From Clostridiaceae bacterium (lineage in GTDB: Bacteria > Bacillota > Clostridia > Oscillospirales > Acutalibacteraceae), in contig JAEERC010000011.1 of the NCBI GenBank assembly GCA_016285645.1, positions 1 through 64,000 of the forward strand: 64,000 nt of DNA, written 5' to 3'. Below, one piece after another: positions 42,164 to 51,116 of this stretch. The position numbers were made by a program, and so were the translations under genes. Each line of letters starts with the position of its first letter. The first letter of the stretch is position 1. The notes below the pieces were generated by a model. The model was not told where the DNA came from. It worked only from the letters and a program-made list of their open reading frames with translations, and made no database searches.

Positions 42164-42219
42164 TTGACAAAACTCTTGAAATATTGTAAAATATCATTAC
42201 CGTGGGGGGAAACGGTAAT
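42164..42219 (+). promoter_or_regulatory. Maf promoter with palindrome at the start site
   Basis: -35 TTGACA (42164-42169), 17-base spacer, -10 TAAAAT (42187-42192). An 8-bp inverted repeat ATTACCGT/ACGGTAAT (42196-42219) covers the expected start site and could be an operator. Confidence 0.75.
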
Positions 42220-42222
42220 TTC

Positions 42223-42254
42223 AAGAAAGGGCGGCAGAAAGCCGCGATAAAAAT
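42223..42254 (+). promoter_or_regulatory. Maf leader: distant Shine-Dalgarno and intervening hairpin
   Basis: AAGAAAGG (42223-42230) is 24 bases from the ATG, but GCGGC-AGAAA-GCCGC (42231-42245) lies between them; folding would leave about 9 bases of spacing. No other purine-rich site is near the start. Confidence 0.4.
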
Positions 42255-42818
42255 ATGATTTACTCGTATGTACTCGCATCGGCGTCCTCGAGGAGGAGAG
42301 ACATACTTTCAAATCTCGGCATCAACTTCGAAACACTGGTGTCGGGAGTGGATGAAAGCGTGCCTCCGGGAATGGACCCCGAAACGGCGGCTCTCGAACT
42401 CGCAAAGCGTAAAGCCGCCGCTGTTCTGGAAAAAAGACCGGATTCATGTGTTATCGGCGCGGACACAATAGTCGTCATCGACGGCGAGGTGCTCGGCAAG
42501 CCGAAGGATGAAGGCGACGCCTACCGTATGCTGAAAATGCTCTCGGGCAGAACGCACACGGTTATGACCGGCGTATGCGTACTCTATCAGACGAAGGAGC
42601 GCTCCTTCGTCGAAAAAACCCAGGTCAAATTCTATGACCTGAGCGAAGAGGAGATTGACCGCTACATTCTTTCGGGCGAGCCGCTTGACAAGGCGGGCGC
42701 CTACGGGATTCAGGGGCTCGGCTGCGTGCTTGTTGAAAGCATAAGCGGCGACTACTTCAATGTTGTGGGTCTTCCCGTAGCCAAACTCCACAGGGCGATT
42801 GAGGAAATCGCGGACTGA
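42255..42818 (+). CDS. maf: Maf-family nucleotide pyrophosphatase
   Basis: 187 residues. Hallmarks: LASASSRRRDIL near the start, GADTIVV, KPKDEGDAYRMLKMLSGRTH and DKAGAYGIQG. Maf proteins hydrolyse non-canonical or pyrimidine NTPs (dTTP/UTP type for the DKAGAYGIQG branch) and affect division in Bacillus. Cytoplasmic. Full length for the family. It ends at a strong terminator. Confidence 0.95.
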   Translation: MIYSYVLASASSRRRDILSNLGINFETLVSGVDESVPPGMDPETAALELAKRKAAAVLEKRPDSCVIGADTIVVIDGEVLGKPKDEGDAYRMLKMLSGRTHTVMTGVCVLYQTKERSFVEKTQVKFYDLSEEEIDRYILSGEPLDKAGAYGIQGLGCVLVESISGDYFNVVGLPVAKLHRAIEEIAD

Positions 42819-42832
42819 AAATGAGAATAAAA

Positions 42833-42858
42833 AAGGACTGCCGCGGCAGTCCTTTTTT
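42833..42858. terminator. Bidirectional terminator
   Basis: AAGGACTGCC-GC-GGCAGTCCTT followed by Ts, and flanked by A-rich sequence on the other side. It serves Maf and the convergent LRR gene. Confidence 0.9.
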
Positions 42859-42878
42859 ATGTTCTGATTTACGAAGTA

Positions 42879-44765
42879 TTATTTCTGTACAACGGTTCGG
42901 TCGGCTTTGAAGAGGTTTTTGAAGAAGCTTATTATTATTTTGAAGAAGCCGCCGTTTACCTCAACCTTTTCCTCGCTGACGAGGTCGTTTCCGTCGGCGT
43001 CTTTGATAATATTGCCGTCTCTGTCAACGAGTTTTACCGTAACGGTCACACCCGAGGTGAGGTTTCCCGTGGCGAATTCTCTGCCCTCGCCTTTGTTGCC
43101 GTCCGACGCGCTCCACACGATTTTAGCACCGTCGGGAACAACGGGGCATCTGACCGAGAGGTGAAGATCCTCGCCGTAGTCGATTGTTCTGCTGCCCGTG
43201 TTGCCGTTTATGGAGAGCGTGCAGAGACTCACATAGGCGCCGCTTACCGTCAGGTCGTTCGCGGGCATTCTCGCGGGAACATTCTTCCACCTGAACTCAC
43301 AGCCGCTCTTTTCGGGCATAACGGGAGCCGTGACGGGGGCGTTGTATTCATAAACCTCGCTCTGTGTAAAACCGTCCGCCGTGAAGGTGAGCGTGTAGGA
43401 GTTTATTTTATAAACGGCGTTTATTGTGATTCCGCCCGCCGTAAGCGAGTAGGATTCCCATTTGCCGGTGTATCCCGTTTTTTCGGGCACCTTCGGAATC
43501 TCGCTCTCGGGGAGGGATTTCTGCCCGTGCTGATAGGTCACTTCCTTTACCTTCACGCCCTCAGCCATAAACACGGCGATATACTTTTTCGGCGTGTAAC
43601 TGCCCGTGAAAGCGAGGTCTGACGCGGGCATTGCAGCGGGAACTTCGGGGCTCCAAGTGAAATCATAGCCCTCTCTCTCGTCAACCTCGGGCACGGGAAT
43701 AACCTGACCGAATATTACGGGAACCTGGGTTGTGCTGCCGCCGCAGGTGAACGAGGCGGTGTAGGTGTTTATCTTATATTGCGCGTAAATCTTTGTGCCC
43801 TCGGGCGAATATACGAGCGTGTAATCGCTCCACGAGCCGGTGTGCCCTTCTTTTGCGGGCACGGCGGGAAGATTGAGCGCCGTGTCAAGGCAGGTGTAGC
43901 CGATTGTTTTAAACACCTCGCCGTCAACAATGAGAGACGCTGTGTAGGTGATTATATCAAACTTCGCCTCGAACTCATCCCCCTGAGCCGAGGGTTTGCC
44001 GAAGCTCGTCACAACGGTCTGCGTGCCTTTTTTACACCAGCCCGCGAAGGTGTAGTGCTCCTTTTCGGGAGACGCGGGAGGCGCAATCTGCATATCCTCG
44101 TTGAAATAATCGTTTTCATAAAGCGCGCCGTCGGCGTACCATTTTACATTGCGGAATTTCGAAAGCCCCGCTTTGTCGCTGTTTTCAACAACCGAAGCCC
44201 ACTGCGCGTCCGTGCCGCCGAATATTATAATCACGCCCTCGCCCGAGATTGTGTCGCGGTCCGTCAGGCTTACATCGTTTATCGTCTCAATTGTCGAGGG
44301 AATGACTATCTTCTTTAAGGAAGCGCCCGCGAAGGCGGTTCTGCCGATTGTTTTCGCGCCCTCGGGGATTTCGATATATTCAAGCCCCGAGCAGTTGAGA
44401 AAAGCGCTGAGTTCTATTGTCCGGAGGCGGGAGTTTCCCTCAAACTCCACAGCCGAAAGAGAGGCGCAGTTGTGAAACGCCCACTGCCCGATTGTTTCAA
44501 CGCTCTGAGGCAGAGTAACTTTGACGAGACTGCCGAAGCCCTTGAACGCCTCCTGCCCTATCGCGGCAACGGGATATCCGCCCAAAGTATCGGGAACAGT
44601 CAGCGAGACAGCAACCGTGTCATCATAGCCGGTGACGGTCGCCTTGCCGTCGGTTACGGTGTATGTATATCCGTTTTCCGTCAGGGCGAACGCGCCCGTT
44701 GTGAAAAGGCATAAAACGGCGAGCGCGGTCAGAACCGCGGCCGTTAATTTTTTAATGTTCTTCAT
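42879..44765 (-). CDS. LRR/InlB-repeat surface protein
   Basis: 628 residues. Signal peptide (AAVLTALAVLCLFTTGAFA), BspA-like LRR_5 repeats (about 45-190: LVKVTLPQSVETIGQWAF), then several InlB B-like repeats (about 220-530: HYTFAGWCKKGTQ, GHTGSWSDYTLVY, GYTGKWESYSL). An Ig-like module precedes the tail GGFFKIIISFFKNLF, which matches the tails of the LRR proteins at 26 and 31 kb. It starts 14 bases after an ABC exporter, so it is likely the last gene of that operon. Confidence 0.85.
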   Translation of the reverse strand: MKNIKKLTAAVLTALAVLCLFTTGAFALTENGYTYTVTDGKATVTGYDDTVAVSLTVPDTLGGYPVAAIGQEAFKGFGSLVKVTLPQSVETIGQWAFHNCASLSAVEFEGNSRLRTIELSAFLNCSGLEYIEIPEGAKTIGRTAFAGASLKKIVIPSTIETINDVSLTDRDTISGEGVIIIFGGTDAQWASVVENSDKAGLSKFRNVKWYADGALYENDYFNEDMQIAPPASPEKEHYTFAGWCKKGTQTVVTSFGKPSAQGDEFEAKFDIITYTASLIVDGEVFKTIGYTCLDTALNLPAVPAKEGHTGSWSDYTLVYSPEGTKIYAQYKINTYTASFTCGGSTTQVPVIFGQVIPVPEVDEREGYDFTWSPEVPAAMPASDLAFTGSYTPKKYIAVFMAEGVKVKEVTYQHGQKSLPESEIPKVPEKTGYTGKWESYSLTAGGITINAVYKINSYTLTFTADGFTQSEVYEYNAPVTAPVMPEKSGCEFRWKNVPARMPANDLTVSGAYVSLCTLSINGNTGSRTIDYGEDLHLSVRCPVVPDGAKIVWSASDGNKGEGREFATGNLTSGVTVTVKLVDRDGNIIKDADGNDLVSEEKVEVNGGFFKIIISFFKNLFKADRTVVQK

Positions 44766-44779
44766 CTTCTGCCTCCGTG

Positions 44780-46942
44780 TCAGTTTTTCGTCAGCTTCGC
44801 CGTACTGCGCTGAGCCATAACGAGTTTCGCGTAAATGCCGTTTTTCATAAGCAGTTCGCGGTGCGAGCCGATTTCGGCAATGCGCCCCTTCTCGATTACA
44901 ACAAGGCGGTCCGCGTTTCTCAGGGTTGAAAGGCGGTGGGCTATGGCAAATGTGGTTCTGCCCTTTACAAGCCGCGCGAGAGCGTCCTGAATAAGACTTT
45001 CCGTTTCGGGGTCGAGGGCGCTTGTCGCCTCGTCGAGAATCAGTATTTCGGGGTTTCTGAGCACGGCTCTGGCGATTGACACTCTCTGCCTTTCGCCGCC
45101 CGAAAGATTGTAGCCGTTCTCGCCGACTATGGTGTTGTAGCCGTCCGGCAGTTTCATAATAAACTCGTGGGCGTTCGCCGCCTTAGCCGCGGCAATCACC
45201 TCGCCGGGAGTCGCGTCCGGCCGCGCGTATGAGATGTTGGCGTAAACCGTACCCGTGAACAGGAATGTCTCCTGGAACACCACGCCGATTTTTTCGCGGT
45301 AGTCGCCCTGAGCCATATCCTTAATATCGTTTCCGTTTATTGTTATTGAGCCGATGTCCGTGTCGTAAAGGCGCATAACAAGGTTTATGAGCGTGGATTT
45401 GCCCGCGCCCGAGTGACCCACAAGGCCTATCATTTCGCCGCGCTTCACGGTGAGGTTTACATCGCGCAGAACGGGCTCGTAGGACTTGTAGCCGAACTGA
45501 ACATCCTTGAACACTATATCGCCGTCGAGATCCGCGGGCACGGGGTTTTCGCGGTCCTCAACATCCGAGGTTTCATCGGTTATTTCAAATATCTTTATAA
45601 GACTGGTCTGCACTTCGCCCAGCCGTCTCGGAAGCCCCGACATCCACATAAGCGGCTGGTAGAGATAGCCGAGGAAGAGGCTGAACTCGAGCAGCTGACC
45701 GATTGTCATTGTGCCCGCGAGCACGGCACGGCCGCCGACATAGATGACGAAGAACTCGCCTATGCCCGTGAAGAAGAACAGGAACGGGAAGGTCGTTGCC
45801 CACAGGTGCTCGTTGCTGACGGATATATCCGCGAGCTGGCGGCTGACCGAGGCGAATTTTTCAATCTCCCTGTCCTCGCTGCCGAAGCTCTTCACAACTC
45901 TTATTCCGCGCACGATGTCGTGAAGAATGGAGTTCGCTCTCGACTCGCGCCTCCACTGCTTTTCGAACCTTATATGTATAAACGCCCAGAATTTGCGCAT
46001 GGTGTAGGCGACAAACGGAATGGGCAGAACAACAAGCACAGTGAGAAGCGGGCTTATGTTTACGAGAATAATGAACACGACTATAAACATAACGAGCTTT
46101 TCGAGAGCGTACATACCGTGCTCGGTTATGAAATTCTTTACCGTTTCCGTATCGCGCGAAACCCTTTTCATAAGGTCGCCCGCCGTTTTGCCGGACATGG
46201 ACGACACCGAAAGGCGCTGAACATGGTCATATACCTCCCTGCGCAGGTTGTTGGAGAGGGAGGTGCTGATTCTGTTAGCCCTTCTCTGGCTGAACATTTT
46301 GAAAATCTGCCCCATAATCTGGGTGGCGCCGAGAATCACTATATAGCGTATTATCGTGTTTATTATGCCCTCCTGCTTCACCGCTTCGGGTGTGAGGCAG
46401 TTGTCCACCAGGCGGGAGTTGATAATCGGCAGCATAACGCCGAAGCCCGTGGCGCACAGAACGAGCAGACTAGCGAACAGGAACTGCCCCGCGTATGGTT
46501 TCGCGATTTTAAGAAGGCGTTTTGCGAGAAAGCTCTTTTCAACGCAGAAAAGGCAGACATCAAGCCCTTTGGCGTAATGCCTTCCGCATTTCGGGCACAC
46601 GCGGAAATCCTTTGTGGATATTTCCGACTCCTCGCCCGTTCTGAGCTTGTGGTTTACAACCTTCGTAAACTCGCCCACTTCGCTGACCTTCGACATTGAA
46701 AATCTGCACACGGGAATACTCTCAGCCATATCGGCAGAGGCGTTTTCGGGCACAACCTCGAGCATACCGCAGCCCGAATAAGTGCGCACAACAAGCTCGT
46801 CCCCGTCTCCGGGAACACAGGAGGATATTAAGTTTTCGCCGACCGAGGCGGTGATTTTCTCCCCGTCAAAAAGGAGGGTGCCGTTGCACAGTTCACCGCT
46901 GCGGTCAAGGTCAAATGAAACTTTAACCTGCACGCCGTTCAC
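44780..46942 (-). CDS. ABC exporter subunit with N-terminal zinc-ribbon extension
   Basis: 720 residues: about 120 extra N-terminal residues, a four-Cys ribbon (CPKCGRHYAKGLDVCLFC), six membrane helices (about 155-430) and an ATPase domain with Walker A GHSGAGKST, Q-loop VFQETFLF, signature LSGGERQRVS, Walker B LILDEATSALD and H-loop AIAHRLST. All ATPase residues are canonical. It pairs with the exporter at 47502 through the DUF1854 gene between them, implying a heterodimer. The substrate is unknown. Confidence 0.88.
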   Translation of the reverse strand: MNGVQVKVSFDLDRSGELCNGTLLFDGEKITASVGENLISSCVPGDGDELVVRTYSGCGMLEVVPENASADMAESIPVCRFSMSKVSEVGEFTKVVNHKLRTGEESEISTKDFRVCPKCGRHYAKGLDVCLFCVEKSFLAKRLLKIAKPYAGQFLFASLLVLCATGFGVMLPIINSRLVDNCLTPEAVKQEGIINTIIRYIVILGATQIMGQIFKMFSQRRANRISTSLSNNLRREVYDHVQRLSVSSMSGKTAGDLMKRVSRDTETVKNFITEHGMYALEKLVMFIVVFIILVNISPLLTVLVVLPIPFVAYTMRKFWAFIHIRFEKQWRRESRANSILHDIVRGIRVVKSFGSEDREIEKFASVSRQLADISVSNEHLWATTFPFLFFFTGIGEFFVIYVGGRAVLAGTMTIGQLLEFSLFLGYLYQPLMWMSGLPRRLGEVQTSLIKIFEITDETSDVEDRENPVPADLDGDIVFKDVQFGYKSYEPVLRDVNLTVKRGEMIGLVGHSGAGKSTLINLVMRLYDTDIGSITINGNDIKDMAQGDYREKIGVVFQETFLFTGTVYANISYARPDATPGEVIAAAKAANAHEFIMKLPDGYNTIVGENGYNLSGGERQRVSIARAVLRNPEILILDEATSALDPETESLIQDALARLVKGRTTFAIAHRLSTLRNADRLVVIEKGRIAEIGSHRELLMKNGIYAKLVMAQRSTAKLTKN

Positions 46943-46969
46943 TCCCGATTTATGAATTATAACAGTTAA

Positions 46970-47500
46970 TCAATAAAGATAAGGTTCTATCCTGCGTCTG
47001 CTCTTTGACGGTATCTTCTCGTAATTCTCGATTTTGAAGCGGTTGCCGTCAATGTCGGTTATATAGACGGATTTGCCCATCTGCCGTATGGATCTCGAAA
47101 TATCCTTAACGGTAAAGCTCTTTTTGAATTCACCTATGAGCACATCGAAATAGAAGTTGCCCATTTTATCCTTGACCGAAACGATTTTCGTGATTACCGG
47201 GCAGTAATACCTCTGCATAAGTTCAATATCAATGAGCTCCTGCTGCTCCTTCGGAAAATCACTCTTGTGCTCGATTATTCCGAGCTCGTTTTTCTCTATA
47301 TCGGAAATGCATATATAATCATCCGGGAAATTGAGCGGCAGCGTGCGCGTGAGAATTACGCGCTTATACTCCTTGCCGTCTATGGTCGCGGTGAGAAAGC
47401 CGTTTTTGTTTTGGGCAAACACACAGCTTTCCGGCTTTACATATTGAGTTGAAAGCGTATCGGGAGAAATGTTCTGAGCGATTATGCTGTTTTCCGCCAT
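46970..47500 (-). CDS. DUF1854-family protein
   Basis: 176 residues from ATG 47500, one base after the upstream exporter's stop (GAGG before it; the longer frame from 47554 overlaps that gene). VILTRTLPLNFPDDYICISD, the QRYYCPVITKIVSVKDKMGNF segment and the basic end SRRRIEPYLY follow the DUF1854 pattern. In other bacteria DUF1854 proteins accompany twin ABC exporters, including loci annotated as cyanophycin-associated. No cyanophycin gene is visible here. Cytoplasmic; possibly an accessory factor of the exporter. Confidence 0.75.
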   Translation of the reverse strand: MAENSIIAQNISPDTLSTQYVKPESCVFAQNKNGFLTATIDGKEYKRVILTRTLPLNFPDDYICISDIEKNELGIIEHKSDFPKEQQELIDIELMQRYYCPVITKIVSVKDKMGNFYFDVLIGEFKKSFTVKDISRSIRQMGKSVYITDIDGNRFKIENYEKIPSKSRRRIEPYLY

Positions 47501-47501
47501 A

Positions 47502-49901
47502 TTATTCCTCACCCTTCCCTTCGGATTTTTCTTCCTTTTCGTCCTCGTCGTCAACCGGTGTTCCCGCGTCGAAATCGATTATTCCGATTGTGCTCAGCGC
47601 TTCGGACTGAATCTTGTACTGCCTGTAGAACTCGCCCTTCTGCCTGAGAAGTTCCTGATATGTTCCGTATTCTGTCAGCTTGCCCCCGTCTATGACGGCG
47701 AGATAATCGGAATCGCGCAGGGTGGAGAGGCGGTGGGCTATTGCGATTGTGGTTCTGCCCGCCTTAAGCTGAGTCAGCGAGTGCTGAATCCTGCGTTCCG
47801 TTTCGGTATCCATCGCGGCGGTCGCCTCGTCGAGAATCAGGATTTTGGGGTTCTGTATTATTGTTCTCGCTATTGATATTCTCTGCCTCTCGCCGCCCGA
47901 AAGGCGCTGACCTCCCGAGCCGACGCGCGTCTCATAGGCGTCGGGCAGTTTCATTATGAAATCGTGGGCGCTCGCCGCCTTCGCCGCGGCTATAACCTCG
48001 TCCATTGAGGCGTCGGGCTTGGCGTAGCGGATGTTGTCGGCAACGCTGCCGATGAAAAGATATATATCCTGCGACACCATACCGACATTTTTGCGAATAT
48101 CGGCAAGTCTTATGTCGCGCACATCAATACCGTCAATGAGCACCGAGCCCTCTTTCGCGTCGTACAGGCGCGAAATGAGGTTTGCTATTGTGGTTTTGCC
48201 CGCTCCGGTTTTGCCTACAATACCGAGCATATCGCCCGCCTTCACCTGCAGGTTCATTTTGTGAATAACCGGGCGTGCGGGCTCATATTCGAAATCGAGT
48301 TCCCTGAGTTCGACATCGCCTCTCATATTCTCAAGTGAGACGGCGTTCTCTTTTTCGATTATGTCGGGTTCGGCGTCGCACACCTCAAAAACTCTCTGGG
48401 CTGAATCGGCGCATCTCGACCACCAGTTGCTGACCCAGGCGAGGAAGCCGAAGGGCTCCTTGAGCATTTCAAGGTAAACTATGTAGCTGAGCAGCGTGCC
48501 TACGGTCATCTGCCCCTTAGCCACCATAACTCCGCCCGCCCCGAGCACTACGGTTGAGAGCATGAAAATAAGAACTTCAAGCGCCGGGTAAAGAGTCGCT
48601 TCCGAGAGTGAGAGGCGCAGTTCCGCCTTTCTCAGGTCATCGCTCGCAATGCTGAATTTGTCATATTCCCTGTCCTCGCGCGCAAACGCCTTTATTACGC
48701 GCTGGCCGTTTATGTTGTCGCTCGTTATTGACGACACCCTGGCGGAATAGCGCCAGACGCGGTGGTGCATATTGCGGAAAAGTCGGTCGCCCATAACAAG
48801 AGTGGCAATCAGCACGGGAATGGCAATAAGGGCAACAAGCGACAGCCGCCAGCTCATTTTGAACATTATAATCAGCACGCCGATTGCCGTTGCGACGCTT
48901 ATGATGACTCTCGGCATACCGTCAACGAAGAAATTGTAGATATTCGTCGCGTCACGCAGGATTCTGTCCATAAGCGAACCCGTCTGTTTTGACGAGTAAA
49001 AGCTCAGCGACAGCCGCTGCATGGCGTTGAAAATTTTGGTTTTCAGATTATACATTATGCGCGGCATAATCGAACCGGTAATCCAGTTTTCGGTCGCCTG
49101 GAAAAGCACGCGCAGAACCTTTATTCCCACAATGCTGAGCACAAGTGTTCCCAGCGCCTTTAAAAGCTGCTCGTAGGGAAGGCTGTCCGGATTTGTGAGT
49201 ACCTTGTCGTAGAGTGTCCGCGTGCTCAGCTGCGGCACGATTACCGAAATCGCCGCCTCGACGAACATAAACAGAATAATTACGCCTATCTGCCACCTGT
49301 GGTTGCCGAACAACTTGAGCAGGCGCAGGAAGGTTGAGGAACTCTTGTTGTGCTTGCGGCAGTACTGCTGACCGTGCGGACAGGGGGCACCGCATTTTTT
49401 GCACTTGTTTTCGCCGTCGTCCCTGCGTTCGGTCTTTGACGCCTCGCCCGTCTCTTTGAATGAATTGAAGGAGTTTACGAGGTTGTCAAAATCGCCCGCG
49501 AGCCCGATTGAGAATCTGGTAACGCTCACCTGCTCGCCCGCTTGAATCATTATCAGACGGCCTGTTGACACATACTGCTCCAGTTCGAGTTTTTCAATGT
49601 CGCCGACGGGAATTGATTCGATTCTGTCCACCCTCGCCTCGCTCTCGAGACCTCTGCGGCGGCTTTTGGATTTTTTGACCTTTTCCTCGCCGAAGGCGAT
49701 ATAAAGCCCCTCTTTGTCAAAGCAGACCCAGGCGTCGCAGAAGCACGCCTGATTGTCCATATCGCCCTGGCAGCCGGAAAGGAGACCGTCTGTATTCAGC
49801 CCCGCCTCGTTGAGCGCTTTCAGAACATGGTCGGGAAACACCGCGCGCTCATCGCGCTTTTCGCGTTCGCCGCGCTTTTTATCCGCTTTTTTTCCGTGCA
49901 T
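47502..49901 (-). CDS. ABC exporter subunit with N-terminal PH-like and Cys-rich extension
   Basis: 799 residues. The first 190 residues have a basic start, a PH-like segment (VCFDKEGLYIAFGEEKV..., SVTRFSIGLAGDFDNLV) and a ribbon CKKCGAPCPHGQQYC. Six membrane helices (about 205-480) and an ATPase with GKTGAGKTT, VSQDIYLF, LSGGERQRIS, LILDEATAAMD and AIAHRLST follow. The tail is Glu/Lys-rich. With the 44780 subunit and the DUF1854 protein it forms one transcription unit. Confidence 0.88.
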   Translation of the reverse strand: MHGKKADKKRGEREKRDERAVFPDHVLKALNEAGLNTDGLLSGCQGDMDNQACFCDAWVCFDKEGLYIAFGEEKVKKSKSRRRGLESEARVDRIESIPVGDIEKLELEQYVSTGRLIMIQAGEQVSVTRFSIGLAGDFDNLVNSFNSFKETGEASKTERRDDGENKCKKCGAPCPHGQQYCRKHNKSSSTFLRLLKLFGNHRWQIGVIILFMFVEAAISVIVPQLSTRTLYDKVLTNPDSLPYEQLLKALGTLVLSIVGIKVLRVLFQATENWITGSIMPRIMYNLKTKIFNAMQRLSLSFYSSKQTGSLMDRILRDATNIYNFFVDGMPRVIISVATAIGVLIIMFKMSWRLSLVALIAIPVLIATLVMGDRLFRNMHHRVWRYSARVSSITSDNINGQRVIKAFAREDREYDKFSIASDDLRKAELRLSLSEATLYPALEVLIFMLSTVVLGAGGVMVAKGQMTVGTLLSYIVYLEMLKEPFGFLAWVSNWWSRCADSAQRVFEVCDAEPDIIEKENAVSLENMRGDVELRELDFEYEPARPVIHKMNLQVKAGDMLGIVGKTGAGKTTIANLISRLYDAKEGSVLIDGIDVRDIRLADIRKNVGMVSQDIYLFIGSVADNIRYAKPDASMDEVIAAAKAASAHDFIMKLPDAYETRVGSGGQRLSGGERQRISIARTIIQNPKILILDEATAAMDTETERRIQHSLTQLKAGRTTIAIAHRLSTLRDSDYLAVIDGGKLTEYGTYQELLRQKGEFYRQYKIQSEALSTIGIIDFDAGTPVDDEDEKEEKSEGKGEE

Positions 49902-49940
49902 CCGGTCTCACCTCTCTTCCGGTTGGATTTCAAAAAATAT

Positions 49941-50825
49941 TTACGCGTCAAACATCGTCAGTTCGACAATTACGGGATGATGGTCCGAGGGATAAATCCC
50001 GTTGTATTTCGTTGTGTCGACAAAATAGGATTTAACGGACTTGCAGTAGTTGTTCACAAAGAGGAAGTCTATCGGCTTTGTGCGGGTTTTCTCCGTCACC
50101 GCCGAATAGCCGTGATAGGTTAAACTGTCCATCGATTTTTTCGCGAGATATTTGGTGTCGCGAAGCCCCGCCGAAAGAGCGAGGTTATACATGGCGCCGC
50201 CCTCTTCATCATTTAAGTCGCCGCCGAATATAACGGGAATACCGGGGCAGATTTCGGCGATTTTCTTTGTGACGAGCGATATACTCTCCTGCCTCGCCTT
50301 TATGCCCACGTGGTCAAAATGGGCGTTGAAATGGGCGTATTTAAAACCCGTGCTCTTGTTCTGAAGCACGGCGTAGGTGCACACCCTGTTGTAGCGCGCG
50401 TCCCAGCCCTTTGAAGGGGTGTCGGGAGTTTCCGAAAGCCAGAAGGTGCCGCTGTCGAGCACCTTATATTTGCTTTTGAGATAGAACACGGGGCTCGCCT
50501 CGCCCGTGTTGCCCTTGTCCCTGCCCACTCCCACATAGGCGTAATCGGGAAGCTTTTCCGCCACCATAGCGAGCAGTTTCACGCTCGCCTCCTGGCAGCC
50601 GAAGGAGTCGGGCTTGAACGCCATAATGTTCCGGGCGAGAAGCGGAGCGCGGTTTTCGGGCGAATACTTACCCACACCGGACACTTTAAGATTGTAGGTC
50701 ATAACGGTAAGATTGCTCTGAATTTTCGCGCAGCCCGTCTTTGCGCCCCCTACGGGAGTTACGGGTGTGGGCGTGTAAAACAGCGCAAGCAGTGCCGTGA
50801 AAAACGCTATAAGTTTCATCATCAT
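49941..50825 (-). CDS. Endonuclease/exonuclease/phosphatase-family protein, exported
   Basis: 294 residues from the ATG triplet at 50825 (CGGAG upstream). A hydrophobic N-terminus (LIAFFTALLALFYTPTP) is followed by an EEP fold: MTYNLKV, FGCQEAS, FNAHFDHVG, FGGDLNDEEG and SDHHPVIVE, covering the metal Glu, catalytic His/Asp and the C-terminal DH pair. Extracytoplasmic members act on phosphodiesters, lipids or nucleic acid. It lies 39 bases upstream of the ABC exporter operon. Confidence 0.85.
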   Translation of the reverse strand: MMMKLIAFFTALLALFYTPTPVTPVGGAKTGCAKIQSNLTVMTYNLKVSGVGKYSPENRAPLLARNIMAFKPDSFGCQEASVKLLAMVAEKLPDYAYVGVGRDKGNTGEASPVFYLKSKYKVLDSGTFWLSETPDTPSKGWDARYNRVCTYAVLQNKSTGFKYAHFNAHFDHVGIKARQESISLVTKKIAEICPGIPVIFGGDLNDEEGGAMYNLALSAGLRDTKYLAKKSMDSLTYHGYSAVTEKTRTKPIDFLFVNNYCKSVKSYFVDTTKYNGIYPSDHHPVIVELTMFDA

Positions 50826-51041
50826 TTCAATCAGCTCCGTTTTAAGAATATTCATATTAATTATAATATAGAAAATAAAATATTACAACACCGAAAAACG
50901 CAGTTTTCGGCGACAAAAACGCATATTCTTTTTATTCGGGATTTCAGAAACGGCGGCATCTGTAACCGCCTGCCCGCGAAAGCCCCCTCCCCGTTTTCAA
51001 CTGAAACAGATTTTACCACAGCCCGCCCCGCAAAACCAGTC

Positions 51042-51073
51042 TTGTATTTTACGGCGATTTGTGTTATTATAAT
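51042..51073 (+). promoter_or_regulatory. Orphan promoter pointing into a terminator
   Basis: TTGTAT (51042-51047) with TATTAT at 51065-51070 (N17), overlapping TATAAT at 51068-51073. No gene follows; the next feature is the terminator at 51083. Confidence 0.45.
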
Positions 51074-51082
51074 TACGGATAA

Positions 51083-51116
51083 AAAACGGACGGTGATGCC
51101 GTCCGTTTTGTTTTTT
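51083..51116. terminator. Terminator after the 51-57 kb operon
   Basis: AAAACGGACGG-TGATG-CCGTCCGTTTT (51083-51109) with GTTTTTT after it; symmetric enough to act on both strands. Confidence 0.85.

Noticed and set aside
45413..46699. 428-codon plus-strand frame opposite the ABC exporter
   Set aside because: Antisense to conserved ATPase and membrane sequence; composition rich in His/Glu/Ala as expected of a shadow.
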